A stretch of 12,167 nt of DNA from Pseudomonadota bacterium (GCA_023387715.1 JAEWHQ010000333.1:1-12167), one strand, 5' to 3'; shown: positions 1 to 7,268, counted from the first letter of the stretch. Notes: generated from the sequence alone by a model not told the origin. Numbers and translations are program-made.

Positions 1-1058
1 GTAGATGCATCACTTAAAGCGCTCGATAAACTGCCGCCAATCGTACCTAATAAAGCAAGACCTGCCAGGCTCGTAATGAAGGTGGCGGGGAATGCCATAA
101 AAACGGCAGCTAAGGTGACGCCAAAAACACCAACCAAGATGTAAAATATTCCGGCTGCTATGCCTGCAATCCAACGCTTTGACGGATCTTCATGTGCTTC
201 TCTTCCGGTTGCAATCGCAGCCGTGAGCGCCGCTATATTGAAGGCATGCGAGCCAAATGGAGCCATGATGAGTGAACCAAGACCTGTGATCGTTACAATG
301 GGATTGGCACTTGTCTTAAAACCATCATTACGCAAAACGAGCATGCCTGGCATATACTGACCAGTTAACGTAATGAGGAATAATGGCAGAGCGACACTTA
401 ACAATGCATTGAGTGAGAATGCAGGCATTGTGAATACTGGTTTTGCCAATTGCAATTGTAAGCCTGACAAATCCACGCGTTGCTGAATAAGCAGATATGC
501 CAGACCGATTATCAGAATACCGACAACGGCATAACGTGCTGAAAACCGCTTCAACAGAAGATAAGACGCAAGCAATATGCCGACCAGCACCGGATCAGCA
601 CTCGCACCACCAAAAGCGCCAATACCGAACTGGAGTAGTATGCCTGCAAGTAAACCGGAAGCTATGCCGGTAGGGATGAGTTTAATCAGTTTGTCGAAAT
701 AGCCTGAAATACCAAGCAATACAAAGGCCGCTGCTGATATGATATAAGCACCGACGGCTTCATTATAGGGCGTGGTTGCAAGTGCTGTAACCAGAAAAGC
801 CGCGGCAGGTGTTGACCATGCGGTGATGATAGGCTCACGATATTTCCAGCTTAAGAATAGTCCGGCTACACCAACGCCGATAGAGACAGACCAAACCCAA
901 GAAGCGGTTTGTTCAGGTGAAAGACCTGCGATGCGAGCGGCCTGAAACACAAGAATAAATGTACCGCCATAATTCACGATGACGGAAATGAGACCGGCAA
1001 CAATGGGGTGGGTTAAGTCATTCAGTTTTATGGGGGAGGGTGAAGGATGTGATGTCAT
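1..1058 (-). CDS. benE: BenE-family (benzoate/H+ symporter-like) transporter, 3' end beyond window
   Basis: Reading the minus strand from the ATG at 1058-1056 gives an open frame of 352 codons to the window edge with no stop. It begins MTSHPSPSPIKLNDLTHPIV and is almost entirely hydrophobic, with about ten membrane segments. Landmarks include a WSTPAAAFL stretch near residue 80, ISGYFDKLIKLIPTGIASGL near the middle, TGQYMPGMLVLRNDG, and GSHAFNIAALTAAIATGREAH late in the visible part; these are typical of the BenE family of inner-membrane aromatic-acid/proton symporters. Family members are about 390-400 residues, so roughly 40 residues are missing off the window. It is divergent from a MocR-type regulator 100 bp away, which suggests local control. 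The true substrate is not shown by the sequence; benzoate is only the family's namesake substrate. Confidence 0.88.
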   Translation of the reverse strand, partial: MTSHPSPSPIKLNDLTHPIVAGLISVIVNYGGTFILVFQAARIAGLSPEQTASWVWSVSIGVGVAGLFLSWKYREPIITAWSTPAAAFLVTALATTPYNEAVGAYIISAAAFVLLGISGYFDKLIKLIPTGIASGLLAGILLQFGIGAFGGASADPVLVGILLASYLLLKRFSARYAVVGILIIGLAYLLIQQRVDLSGLQLQLAKPVFTMPAFSLNALLSVALPLFLITLTGQYMPGMLVLRNDGFKTSANPIVTITGLGSLIMAPFGSHAFNIAALTAAIATGREAHEDPSKRWIAGIAAGIFYILVGVFGVTLAAVFMAFPATFITSLAGLALLGTIGGSLSSALSDAS

Positions 1059-1095
1059 GATGGCTTCCAAAGTCCGATAAATGTTAAAAACTCGC

Positions 1096-1136
1096 TTGAC
1101 TTCTACCGCATCATTGGCCTGATTAGCCCAGCCAAT
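1096..1136. promoter_or_regulatory. Divergent control region between benE and mocR, with inverted repeat
   Basis: The 100-bp gap between the two divergent starts holds a perfect 6-bp inverted repeat, ATTGGC (1113-1118) and GCCAAT (1131-1136), with a 12-bp spacer. A TTGACT hexamer at 1096-1101 could be a -35 for the regulator, but the -10 at the expected distance is poor. MocR-type regulators often bind repeats in the region shared with a divergent target, so this is a candidate operator by position and symmetry only. Confidence 0.4.
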
Positions 1137-1158
1137 TCAGTCACGAAAGGCAGACCAT

Positions 1159-2649
1159 TTGTTTAAGCATTCGCAACTGGAAACTGTAAAAGCATGGCTG
1201 GTTAATCCAGCGCATGCAGCAATGCCACTTCACGCCCGTATTCAAAGAGCGATAAGGCAATTGATTTTGGATGGCGCATTAAGTGCTGGCCGGCCTCTGC
1301 CTGCATCGCGTGTTTTGGCGAAATCACTCGGTGTTTCACGCGATACGGTTGAAACCGCCTATGCTCAGCTTCATGCGGATGGCTTTATTGAGCGTCGTGT
1401 CGGCAGTGGCAGCTTTGTGGCGGAAATGGCTGATTTCGGCACGCGCTATAGACAAGTGAAACGTGTTGCATCTGTTAAAGATGCAAATCATATTTTAAGC
1501 AAACGCGGACAAGCCATGTTTGCCGGAGGTGGTGTGTATGAGATGTTGCATCCGCATTGTTTTGCGCCTGGCGTACCGGATACACGCAATTTTCCATTGG
1601 CACTTTGGGAACGGTTAGGGCGGCAGGTTTTAAAAGAAACTGGACATGACGCTTTATTGCATGGTGACCCGCAAGGCACAGAAGATTTGCGACGTGTGAT
1701 TGCTGATTATGTGAATTTGGAACGCGGGGCTCGTGCGACGGCCGATCGGGTTCTTATTCTAACCAGTTCACAGCAAGCGATGACCCTTTGTGCTAATGTG
1801 CTTTTCGATGCTGGTGACCGGATTTTCATTGAAGACCCTGTTTATTATGGTGCGCGCCGTGCTTTTGAAGCGGCTGGCATAGAACGGCTACCGATACGTG
1901 TTGATGCTCAGGGCATTATGGTGGAACCTATTTTGCAAGAACAGCGTAGTGCAAAGGCTGTTTTCTTAACGCCGTCCCATCAATTTCCAACCGGCGCGAC
2001 TTTGGCACTGGAGCGCAGACTTGCATTAATTGAATGGGCTGCACATCGTCAGACATGGATTATTGAAGACGATTATGACAGCTAGTTTCATTATGCCGGC
2101 AAGCCGATGGCTTGTGTGCAAGGGCTCGATCCGCATGAGCGGACAATCTATATTGGCACCTTTACCAAGTCACTCTTTCCGGGCTTGCGGATAGGTTATG
2201 CTGTGTTGCCGCAGAGCTTGGTTAAGCCAATGACGATTGCGCGCACCTTGCTTGACGGACATACGGCATCAATGCCGCAGCTGACTTTGGCACGGTTTAT
2301 GGAAGGAGGTCATTTTGGCGCTTATGTGCGCATGATGCGACAGATCTATGCACAAAGATTGGAATTGCTGACCTGTTTGGTTCGTACTCATTTAGCAGAG
2401 TTTTTGGAGCCCCGCGTACCAACAGGTGGCTTACAAATGCCATGTATTTTAACCTGTGATCTTGATGAACAAGCGGTGATTGCGGCTGCACAAAGAGCAG
2501 GGATTGCTCTGACAGGATTATCGTCATTACACGCGCTGGACAAAGTAAAAACCGGGTTCTTGCTTGGTTTTGCTGCCTATAGCCCGCAGGAGCTGGAGGC
2601 TGGTATCAGAAAATTAGCTGTGGTTTTTCATAGTTTAAAGCGTGATTGA
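1159..2649 (+). pseudogene. MocR-family (GntR HTH + PLP aminotransferase-like) regulator interrupted by in-frame TAG
   Basis: One frame of 496 codons encodes a complete MocR-type regulator except for a TAG at 2083-2085 (codon 309). Residues 23-87 form a GntR winged helix-turn-helix (PLHARIQRAI, LPASRVLAKSLGVSRDTV, GSGSF). The rest is a fold-type I aminotransferase domain: LLHGDPQGTEDLR, a conserved EDPVYY, then EDDYDS before the stop. After the stop the same frame continues FHYAGKP and TFTKSLFPGLRIGY, whose Lys337 is the expected PLP-linking lysine, and ends with LLGFAAYSPQELEAGIRKLA. Family members usually read EDDYD-[ST]-E-[FY], so the TAG most simply derives from GAG by one substitution. 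Start is a TTG preceded by AAAGG (1146-1150). The usual GGLH motif reads GGLQ here. Without readthrough the product would keep DNA binding but lose the cofactor lysine. A sequencing error is possible. Confidence 0.85.
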
Positions 2650-2654
2650 CGCTT
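2638..2654 (+). other. Small hairpin over the mocR stop codon
   Basis: AAGCGT (2638-2643) and ACGCTT (2649-2654) form a perfect 6-bp stem with a 5-nt loop across the end of the regulator gene. No T-run follows, so it is at best a weak terminator. Confidence 0.25.
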
Positions 2655-2693
2655 GCTGATCCAGCACTGTTGATTTCTAGAGTTTGACCTATT

Positions 2694-2765
2694 GTTGCTT
2701 CTAAATATAAGTATAAGTGATTTTAATTTTATATTTTATTAAAAATTATTTATTTATATTTAAAG
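2694..2765 (+). promoter_or_regulatory. Very AT-rich leader of the autotransporter remnant
   Basis: This stretch is almost wholly A and T with many TATA-like hexamers, which fits the promoter region of the downstream gene, but no -35/-10 pair stands out over the background. Confidence 0.25.
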
Positions 2766-4083
2766 GTGGCTGTGCATGCGCTGCCGTTTTTTGTGTTATT
2801 ATTGTTTATTACTATTATTTGTACCTCATTTTTAACAGGTACGGGCTTTGCCGCGAGCGGCGGTTCGGCAATTTCCACGGATACAGTGAACTATACCAAA
2901 GGTGGCGCTGGCGGAGTTAACACTGATGCTGCTGCGGCTAGAGGTAAAGAAACGATCCTTCTGCCAAAAGGTAAAACCTATGGCGGTGGTGGTGGTGCAG
3001 CGGGAGTTTTGATCAATGGAAATGGCACTTTAGTGAATAACGGCTTCATTACCGGCGGCGTTTCTGGCGTTAGTGGTAGTAAAATTGATTTTATTGGGTG
3101 TCTCCGTTTATTATGGTGGCATTGGTATTTCTGGTCTGCGGTAAAACGCCATCAGTCGACCCTGTTGAGTCTGTTGAACCTCTTTACAATCCGGCCACAC
3201 CTGTTTTGAGACATATGCGAGCGCTTTATTGGATGCCAATGAGGTGGCGACTTTGCAGTAGCGTGTGAGTAGACGCTATTGGGGCAGGATAGAAGCAACT
3301 CAGCAAATGAGTGCTGGTTTAGCTTCGTCTGGCTCGCCATTCTGGGGGCGATTGGAAACCGCGTATTTAAAGGCTCGCCCTAAACATTCAACCACTGCTG
3401 CTTCTTATAAAAGTGACAAGCGGAAGCTTGAAATCGGGCTGGACAAGCAATTTTACGATGGAGCCGATGGCATGCTGATTGGCGGGCTTACAGCGCATGG
3501 TGCGTACTTCCATGCGAACACATTCCAAATTTGGCAATGGCAAAAACGGATGTTCGTGGATATGGAATGGGCGCAACTCTGACATGGGATGGCACAGACG
3601 ATTTTTACATGGACGATCAAGCGCAAGCGACATGGTATGAAAGTGACTTATTTTCCGCTGATTTAAACCGTCAGCTCACGCATAATAATCAAGAATATGG
3701 TTATGCAGTCAGCAGTGAAATTGGGCAGCGGATAGTTCTTGATCCATTTTGATCATTCTTATACAGGCCGGGAGAAAACTGCGCGTTTAGACGGGCGATT
3801 GGGCTTGGCTCTTGATTATAAAAATAATTGGCATGATGAGAGCGCAGATTATATAAGTATAAATATATATTCAATTGCTAATATTTACCACGATTTTCTT
3901 AACGGTACAGAAGTTGAAGTTTCTGGTGTGCGTTGCTCCCAGCAAAATACAGGTCATTGGCTGGAGAATGGTGCTGGCGGCAATTATCAATGGATGCAGA
4001 ATCAATCAACGCTACACGGTGAGGTTTCAATGATTGCAGGTTTTATAGTTTTGTACAAAATTACAAACTTAAAGGAAAAATAA
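2766..4083 (+). pseudogene. Decayed autotransporter (type V secretion) adhesin
   Basis: The first frame starts at GTG 2766 or 2772 (AAAGG at 2762-2766 favours 2772) and opens with a signal peptide ending GTGFAASG, followed by a Gly-rich passenger stretch (TYGGGGGAAGV, NGTLVNNGFITGGVSG). Past about 3095 the frame is lost, though GGIGISG and VDPVESVEPLYNPATP remain readable in other frames. Frame 1 then carries ETYASALLDANEVATLQ, an in-frame TAG (3259-3261), RVSRRYWG and FWGRLETAYLKARP. Two frameshifts near 3523-3546 (one at a run of five A) lead to TDVRGYGMGATLTW and DDQAQATWYESDL in frame 0. After QRIVLD (about 3745) the frame changes again to TARLDGRLGLALDYKNNWHDES, NIYHDFLNGTEVEVSG and LHGEVS. 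These are the ordered landmarks of an autotransporter beta-barrel exported through the outer membrane. The passenger is far shorter than in intact relatives, the barrel has an internal gap, and the C-terminal aromatic residue is gone. It cannot make a working product. Confidence 0.85.
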
Positions 4084-4157
4084 ATTATAAATTGTCATTT
4101 TAACAAAATTAATGACCGTTTTTACATGAAAATCACCTATTTTTTCACGTACCATAT

Positions 4158-4186
4158 TTGACACATGTTTCTCTAAAACAAAGAAT
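4158..4186 (+). promoter_or_regulatory. Candidate sigma-70 promoter
   Basis: TTGACA at 4158-4163 is followed after 17 bp by AAGAAT (4181-4186), four of six matches to the -10 consensus. Transcription would cross the hairpin at 4276-4309 and reach the short ORF at 4404, giving a leader of about 210 nt. No other gene lies between 4084 and 4403. Confidence 0.35.
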
Positions 4187-4275
4187 AGTAATTGCTAACC
4201 CCAGTTAACTATTGGTCAATGCAACAGAATCAGTTACTCCGCTTATCAAGGTGGGGGCCTTATTGATTATGTTTT

Positions 4276-4309
4276 AATTACCCGTGGATTTTTTTGTCCA
4301 CGGGTAATT
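4276..4309. repeat. 13-bp perfect inverted repeat with T-rich loop
   Basis: AATTACCCGTGGA (4276-4288) and TCCACGGGTAATT (4297-4309) are perfectly complementary, separated by seven T and one G. As RNA this is a strong 13-bp hairpin. The T-run sits in the loop rather than after the stem on either strand, so it is not a standard intrinsic terminator; a shorter GC-rich terminator, an RNA processing site or a protein-binding palindrome are alternatives. Confidence 0.7.
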
Positions 4310-4403
4310 GGTTCTGCGCGCTTATTTTGTGTGACAAGCACAGGATAAGTCCGGTTTTCTTTGTGTCCCGGCTGGTGTGCAAAAGCATAAGTTTAGGGAC
4401 GAA

Positions 4404-4745
4404 ATGAAACAGTTATTTACAGTGTTTTTCGTGGCATTTTTCGCCATGTTTACTTCTCTGTCGGGCGCTTATGCTCAAGCTCGAATATGGGGAATTGATA
4501 TTGTTCCTCTGCTCAGTACTCTTGTTGCTAGTGAAAAGGCTTTTTTTAAAGCAAATGTATCGAACGCGCAAAATACCGAAACTTCAGCTACTAAAGTAAA
4601 TTTTATTATAGTGATATTGGGCAAATCCAGCATATTGGCTTCGCTGCTTGCGACTGCATGCGCGGATTTTTCTGCAACCGATCCCAGCGTGTCATATTTT
4701 TCAACCGGCAAAGCTTCGCCGGTCAAAACGGCTTGGCTGACATAG
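4404..4745 (+). CDS. Short secreted-protein ORF, probably truncated and fused to mgtA antisense
   Basis: I do not recognise this protein. ATG 4404 follows AGGGA (4395-4399), a sound ribosome site. Residues 1-25 form a clear signal peptide (MKQLFTVFFVAFFAMFTSLS then GAYAQA, with an AYA cleavage site). The next ~45 residues include RIWGIDIVPLLSTLVASEKAFFKA. From about 4613 to the stop the DNA is simply the antisense of the mgtA remnant, so the last ~44 residues (LGKSSILASLL...) are not a natural protein sequence. The likely history is that a deletion removed the 3' part of this gene together with the 3' part of mgtA. Whether the chimera is expressed is unknown. Confidence 0.45.
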   Translation: MKQLFTVFFVAFFAMFTSLSGAYAQARIWGIDIVPLLSTLVASEKAFFKANVSNAQNTETSATKVNFIIVILGKSSILASLLATACADFSATDPSVSYFSTGKASPVKTAWLT

Positions 4746-5341
4746 AGATCGCGCGATTCAATAAGGCGGATATCAGCAGGGATCATATCACCGGCTGAAA
4801 GGGTGACGATATCGCCCGGCACTAGATCACGCATCGGAATTTCATTGCGTTCAGGGTTTGCACTTTTGGCTCTGCGGCGCAAAACAGTGGCGGTGGTTCT
4901 GACCATCGCTTTGAGTGCTTCTGCGGCTTTGCCGGAGCGATATTCCTGCCAGAAGCGCAAAAGACCGCTCAGCACAACCATGGTAACGATGATGGAAACA
5001 CCGGTATAATCAACATCGTCGAGCTTGCCATCGCGCATCGGCAGCCAGATATCGGTAACAGCGCTGATGGCTGCGAGCACCATCAAAACGATAATGAACG
5101 GGTTATTGAAAGCCTGTAAAAGCTGGATCAGCGCATGGGGGCGCTTGTCATGAGCAACTTCATTGGCACCCTTTTCCTGCAAGCGGATCGCTGCTTCTGC
5201 ATGGGTGAGCCCCTGCGTGTCACTGCGCAGATTGGTGAGGGTCATTTCCAGACTGTTTTGTGCTTCGCGCAGAGCGCGTGAGGACAGTCTCGGTTCATTT
5301 TTTGCCGGTTTAAATGCGGCATTATTTAATGGCTTATTCAT
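4475..5341 (-). pseudogene. mgtA: Magnesium-transporting P-type ATPase, truncated to N-terminus and actuator domain
   Basis: Start ATG at 5341-5339 (MNKPLNNAAFKP) with GGGAG upstream; a longer in-frame extension to 5488 lacks a ribosome site. Of the 288-codon frame the first ~243 residues match MgtA/MgtB-type Mg2+ P-type ATPases: N-terminal cytosolic region with GLTHAEAAIRLQEKGANEV (44-62), membrane helices about 71-100 and 113-130, WQEYRSGKAAEALK (131-144), and the actuator domain with LVPGDIVTLSAGDMIPADIR and TGEALPVEK (207-215). At about position 4613, right after MLDLPNI, similarity stops and 45 unrelated residues run to a stop. The DKTGT phosphorylation site, nucleotide-binding domain and remaining helices are absent; the family is about 900 residues. 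It cannot pump Mg2+. Upstream lie small genes of the same strand and an intact mgtC, so this was a magnesium-homeostasis locus. Confidence 0.88.
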
Positions 5342-5404
5342 GGGGTTTCTCCCGCGATATTTATTTAAAAAATCGCTGAAACGACGGACGTAACGAGGCG
5401 CTTC

Positions 5405-5419
5405 ACATTGTTTCAATGT
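5405..5419. promoter_or_regulatory. Short palindrome upstream of mgtA
   Basis: ACATTG (5405-5410) and CAATGT (5414-5419) form a perfect 6-3-6 inverted repeat about 65 bp before the mgtA start, next to GTGCAC and CAGCTG palindromes. It is a possible operator; I cannot tie it to a known regulator. Confidence 0.3.
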
Positions 5420-5472
5420 AAAGTGCACAGCTGTCTCGCCCGATCGGTTAAAATTTTTTTTAAAAGGAATAA

Positions 5473-5648
5473 GTGGCTGTATGAGCACGGGATATCAGCC
5501 TGATGCAACAGGCTTTATCCAAGGCAGTGTTAAAAGTCGTTTTGCAAAATCACATTCAGACCGGTCAAGTTGGTTTGCCAGCGGTATGAAAAATCAAAGT
5601 GAATGCGGGTTTGAAAAGCAACTTAATCCCGTTTTCTCATACAGCCAC
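5473..5648. repeat. 176-bp segment bounded by 13-bp inverted repeats (MITE-like or leader structure)
   Basis: GTGGCTGTATGAG at 5473-5485 recurs perfectly inverted at 5636-5648 (CTCATACAGCCAC). Just inside, ACGGGAT follows on each arm with a 2-nt offset, so the arms total about 20 bp with one small indel. An inner hairpin AGCCTG/CAGGCT lies at 5497-5514. No obvious target-site duplication flanks the arms. It could be a miniature inverted-repeat element or, on the minus strand, a long folded leader between the small genes and mgtA. The whole gap from 5342 to 5680 holds this structure, the 24-codon ORF and the palindrome at 5405, and no other gene. Confidence 0.6.
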
Positions 5649-5668
5649 CGACTAGAATAATCGTCCAT
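5594..5668 (-). CDS. 24-codon ORF with perfect Shine-Dalgarno (leader peptide or truncated gene)
   Basis: Twelve bases after the stop of the preceding gene, AGGAGG followed by five bases leads to ATG 5668-5666 and a 24-codon frame starting MDDYSSRWLYEKTG and ending in TGA at 5594-5596. The ribosome site is the best in the window. Codons 7-11 (RWLYE) lie in the right arm of the 13-bp inverted repeat. The ORF may be a genuine leader peptide upstream of the Mg2+ pump gene, or the surviving N-terminus of a third small gene cut by the inverted-repeat element. No homology is recognised. Confidence 0.45.
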   Translation of the reverse strand: MDDYSSRWLYEKTGLSCFSNPHSL

Positions 5669-5680
5669 GGCTGCCTCCTC

Positions 5681-5893
5681 TTATGATTGCGTGGCGTTAC
5701 GGTTATGGGTGATGTCTGGTGTTTCACCTGGGGTGAAAGCGGGGTCTTCAATATCGTCCGGCAAATCCTCATTCTCGTATAAAGACTGATAGGTCTGACG
5801 CAGGTCGGATTTTAAACGCTGGCGGATAAGGCTGACGGTAAACATGAAAAGCGAAAAGGCGATAATCATAAAAACATCAAAAACCGCACTCAT
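5681..5893 (-). CDS. Small single-pass membrane protein, unknown function
   Basis: The 70-residue product has one hydrophobic helix at the N-terminus (VFDVFMIIAFSLFMFTVSLI, about 4-23), then a basic stretch (RQRLKSDLR) and an acidic soluble tail (NEDLPDDIEDP). That layout suggests an inner-membrane anchor with a cytoplasmic tail. Its ATG overlaps the TGA of the upstream gene as ATGA, so translation is probably coupled. Position in a minus-strand chain leading to the mgtA remnant and divergent from mgtC suggests a link to the Mg2+ locus, but I recognise no family. Confidence 0.6.
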   Translation of the reverse strand: MSAVFDVFMIIAFSLFMFTVSLIRQRLKSDLRQTYQSLYENEDLPDDIEDPAFTPGETPDITHNRNATQS

Positions 5894-6180
5894 GATCGTT
5901 GCTTTCGAACATGTTTGTTGGCGCTGGTTTTGGTTGTTTTAAAGTCTTCCGTTTCAATTTGCGGATGATTGCCGGTCCAGTTGCACTCTAATTTTCCGGT
6001 GCGATTGTTACGCTCCCAGCGGGCAACGGCACGGTTTTCACCGTCGGTTATCACAGCCACCACATCGGCGACGTCCGTTACACGCGGCAAGCGGGAAGAG
6101 CGCACAAAGCGCGGGCTGTGTTCGCCATTAAACTGCACAGCATAGGCAAGCTGCGCCATATTGAAAATTGGATATGTCAT
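5890..6180 (-). CDS. Small soluble protein, unknown function
   Basis: The 96-residue frame starts at ATG 6180-6178 with AGGTGA five bases upstream, a good ribosome site. The protein is polar with a beta-rich centre (VADVVAVITDGENRAVARWE) and a basic C-terminus (KHVRKQRS). There is no signal peptide or membrane segment. It overlaps the next gene by four bases (ATGA). It is the first gene of the short minus-strand chain divergent from mgtC. I do not recognise the family; regular coupling and good initiation support it being real. Confidence 0.6.
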   Translation of the reverse strand: MTYPIFNMAQLAYAVQFNGEHSPRFVRSSRLPRVTDVADVVAVITDGENRAVARWERNNRTGKLECNWTGNHPQIETEDFKTTKTSANKHVRKQRS

Positions 6181-6275
6181 GTTTCACCTGATGCGCCACA
6201 GCAGCACCGGCGAAACGAAATTCGTTAGTCCGGCTGCCCCTGCGGCTTGGTTTGTTGACTACTGTCGCTTGGCAT

Positions 6276-6482
6276 TTAAGTTTGGGGTCCTTTGTAAAAC
6301 CGGATGAAAAACAGAAGCTCTTGCTCTGTTGATTTGTCATAAATCAGTGCTGTTTCGGGTTCAACAAGAAAGAAGGATGGATTTTGTTCAATAAGTTTAT
6401 CCAAAATATACCAAAGTATAGAAGAATGACGCTGCATTGCTTGTGAAGCTGAATATAAACCGTAGCGGATGAAATGGTTCAT
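6276..6482 (-). CDS. Possible small ORF in the mgtC upstream region
   Basis: A 68-codon frame starting MNHFIRYGLYSASQAMQRHS has a plausible protein-like composition (ILDKLIEQNPSFFLVEPETA) but no Shine-Dalgarno before its ATG and no recognised relatives. It fills most of the 353-bp gap between the divergent small genes and mgtC. It may be a real small gene, a remnant, or chance; the gap otherwise must hold the promoters of both divergent units. Confidence 0.3.
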   Translation of the reverse strand: MNHFIRYGLYSASQAMQRHSSILWYILDKLIEQNPSFFLVEPETALIYDKSTEQELLFFIRFYKGPQT

Positions 6483-6533
6483 AGAGTTGTCTTTTGTGGC
6501 TGATAGACACCAAAGCGCAAATCAGGAGAAAGC

Positions 6534-7253
6534 ATGGGCACGTTTGACGAACTCTTACACACATTTATCGGGCTCACTGCTGCCTTTTTGCTGGGCGGTA
6601 TCATTGGTTTTGAACGGCAGTGGCGACAACGTTTGGCAGGGCTTCGCACCAACACATTGGTGGCTGTCGGTGCAGCAACATTCGTAATTTTTGCCGGACT
6701 GGTGGAAGGTGATGCCAGCCCGACCCGTGTGGCTGCACAAATTGTTTCCGGTATCGGCTTTTTGGGCGCTGGTATTATTTTCAAAGAAGGGTTCAATGTT
6801 CGCGGGCTCAATACGGCTGCCACTTTGTGGTGTTCTGCTGCCGTCGGCGTGATGTGCGGGGCAGGGTTTTATGCCCATGCTGTCATTGCCACTTTGTTTA
6901 TTATCAGTGTCAATTTATTGTTGCGCCCGCTGGTGTCATTGATTGACCGACAACCTTCCAGCAGCACCGAAAACGGTATGCGCTATGCAGTCAGTATTGT
7001 GTGTTTAGGTGATGCGGAAGCACATGTACGTGCACTGCTGCTACGTGATCTGGGGCCGCTTTTGCATATTCAGGATTTGGAAAGCCGCAATATTGAAGAT
7101 AGCAATCGCGTGGAAGTAAACGCGTTTTTCCGTGCTGACAGTAATCAGGATCCGCTGCTTGAGCAGATCATCGGGCGCTTGAGCCTTGAGCCGATGGTGA
7201 CATCGGTGCGTTGGCGTTATGTCACCTCAGATGATGGCGATAAAGATTATTAA
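6534..7253 (+). CDS. mgtC: MgtC-family inner-membrane protein
   Basis: ATG 6534 follows AGGAGAA (6524-6530). The 239-residue product matches the MgtC family in length and order: a first helix, GGIIGFERQWRQR (21-33), GLRTNTLVAVGAA (36-48), VSGIGFLGAGIIFKEG (71-86), VRGLNTAATLWCSAAVG (89-105), further helices to about 136, then a soluble C-terminal domain of about 90 residues of the ACT-like type. In intracellular pathogens MgtC supports growth in low Mg2+ and in macrophages, and is linked to F1Fo-ATPase control; in Brucella a homologue is described as a virulence factor. Here it lies beside mgtA-type DNA but on the opposite strand, and mgtA is broken while mgtC is intact, so MgtC apparently serves without its pump at this locus. 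A convergent terminator follows. Confidence 0.92.
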   Translation: MGTFDELLHTFIGLTAAFLLGGIIGFERQWRQRLAGLRTNTLVAVGAATFVIFAGLVEGDASPTRVAAQIVSGIGFLGAGIIFKEGFNVRGLNTAATLWCSAAVGVMCGAGFYAHAVIATLFIISVNLLLRPLVSLIDRQPSSSTENGMRYAVSIVCLGDAEAHVRALLLRDLGPLLHIQDLESRNIEDSNRVEVNAFFRADSNQDPLLEQIIGRLSLEPMVTSVRWRYVTSDDGDKDY

Positions 7254-7268
7254 GCGGAATGGATAAAA

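Noticed and set aside
5481..5660. A 59-codon plus-strand ORF (MSTGYQPDATGF...) spanning the inverted-repeat segment
   Set aside because: No properly spaced ribosome site (AAGGA is 13 bases away), it is antisense to the mgtA leader region, and no family is recognisable; most likely chance.
6128..6340. Minus-strand 70-codon ORF overlapping the start of the 96-residue gene
   Set aside because: It overlaps a better-supported gene in another frame and ends in Cys-rich nonsense-like sequence; its ribosome site is not convincing.
6496..6502. GTGGCTG before mgtC repeats the first seven bases of the 13-bp repeat near mgtA
   Set aside because: Seven bases are too few to claim a shared regulatory motif, and the following bases differ.
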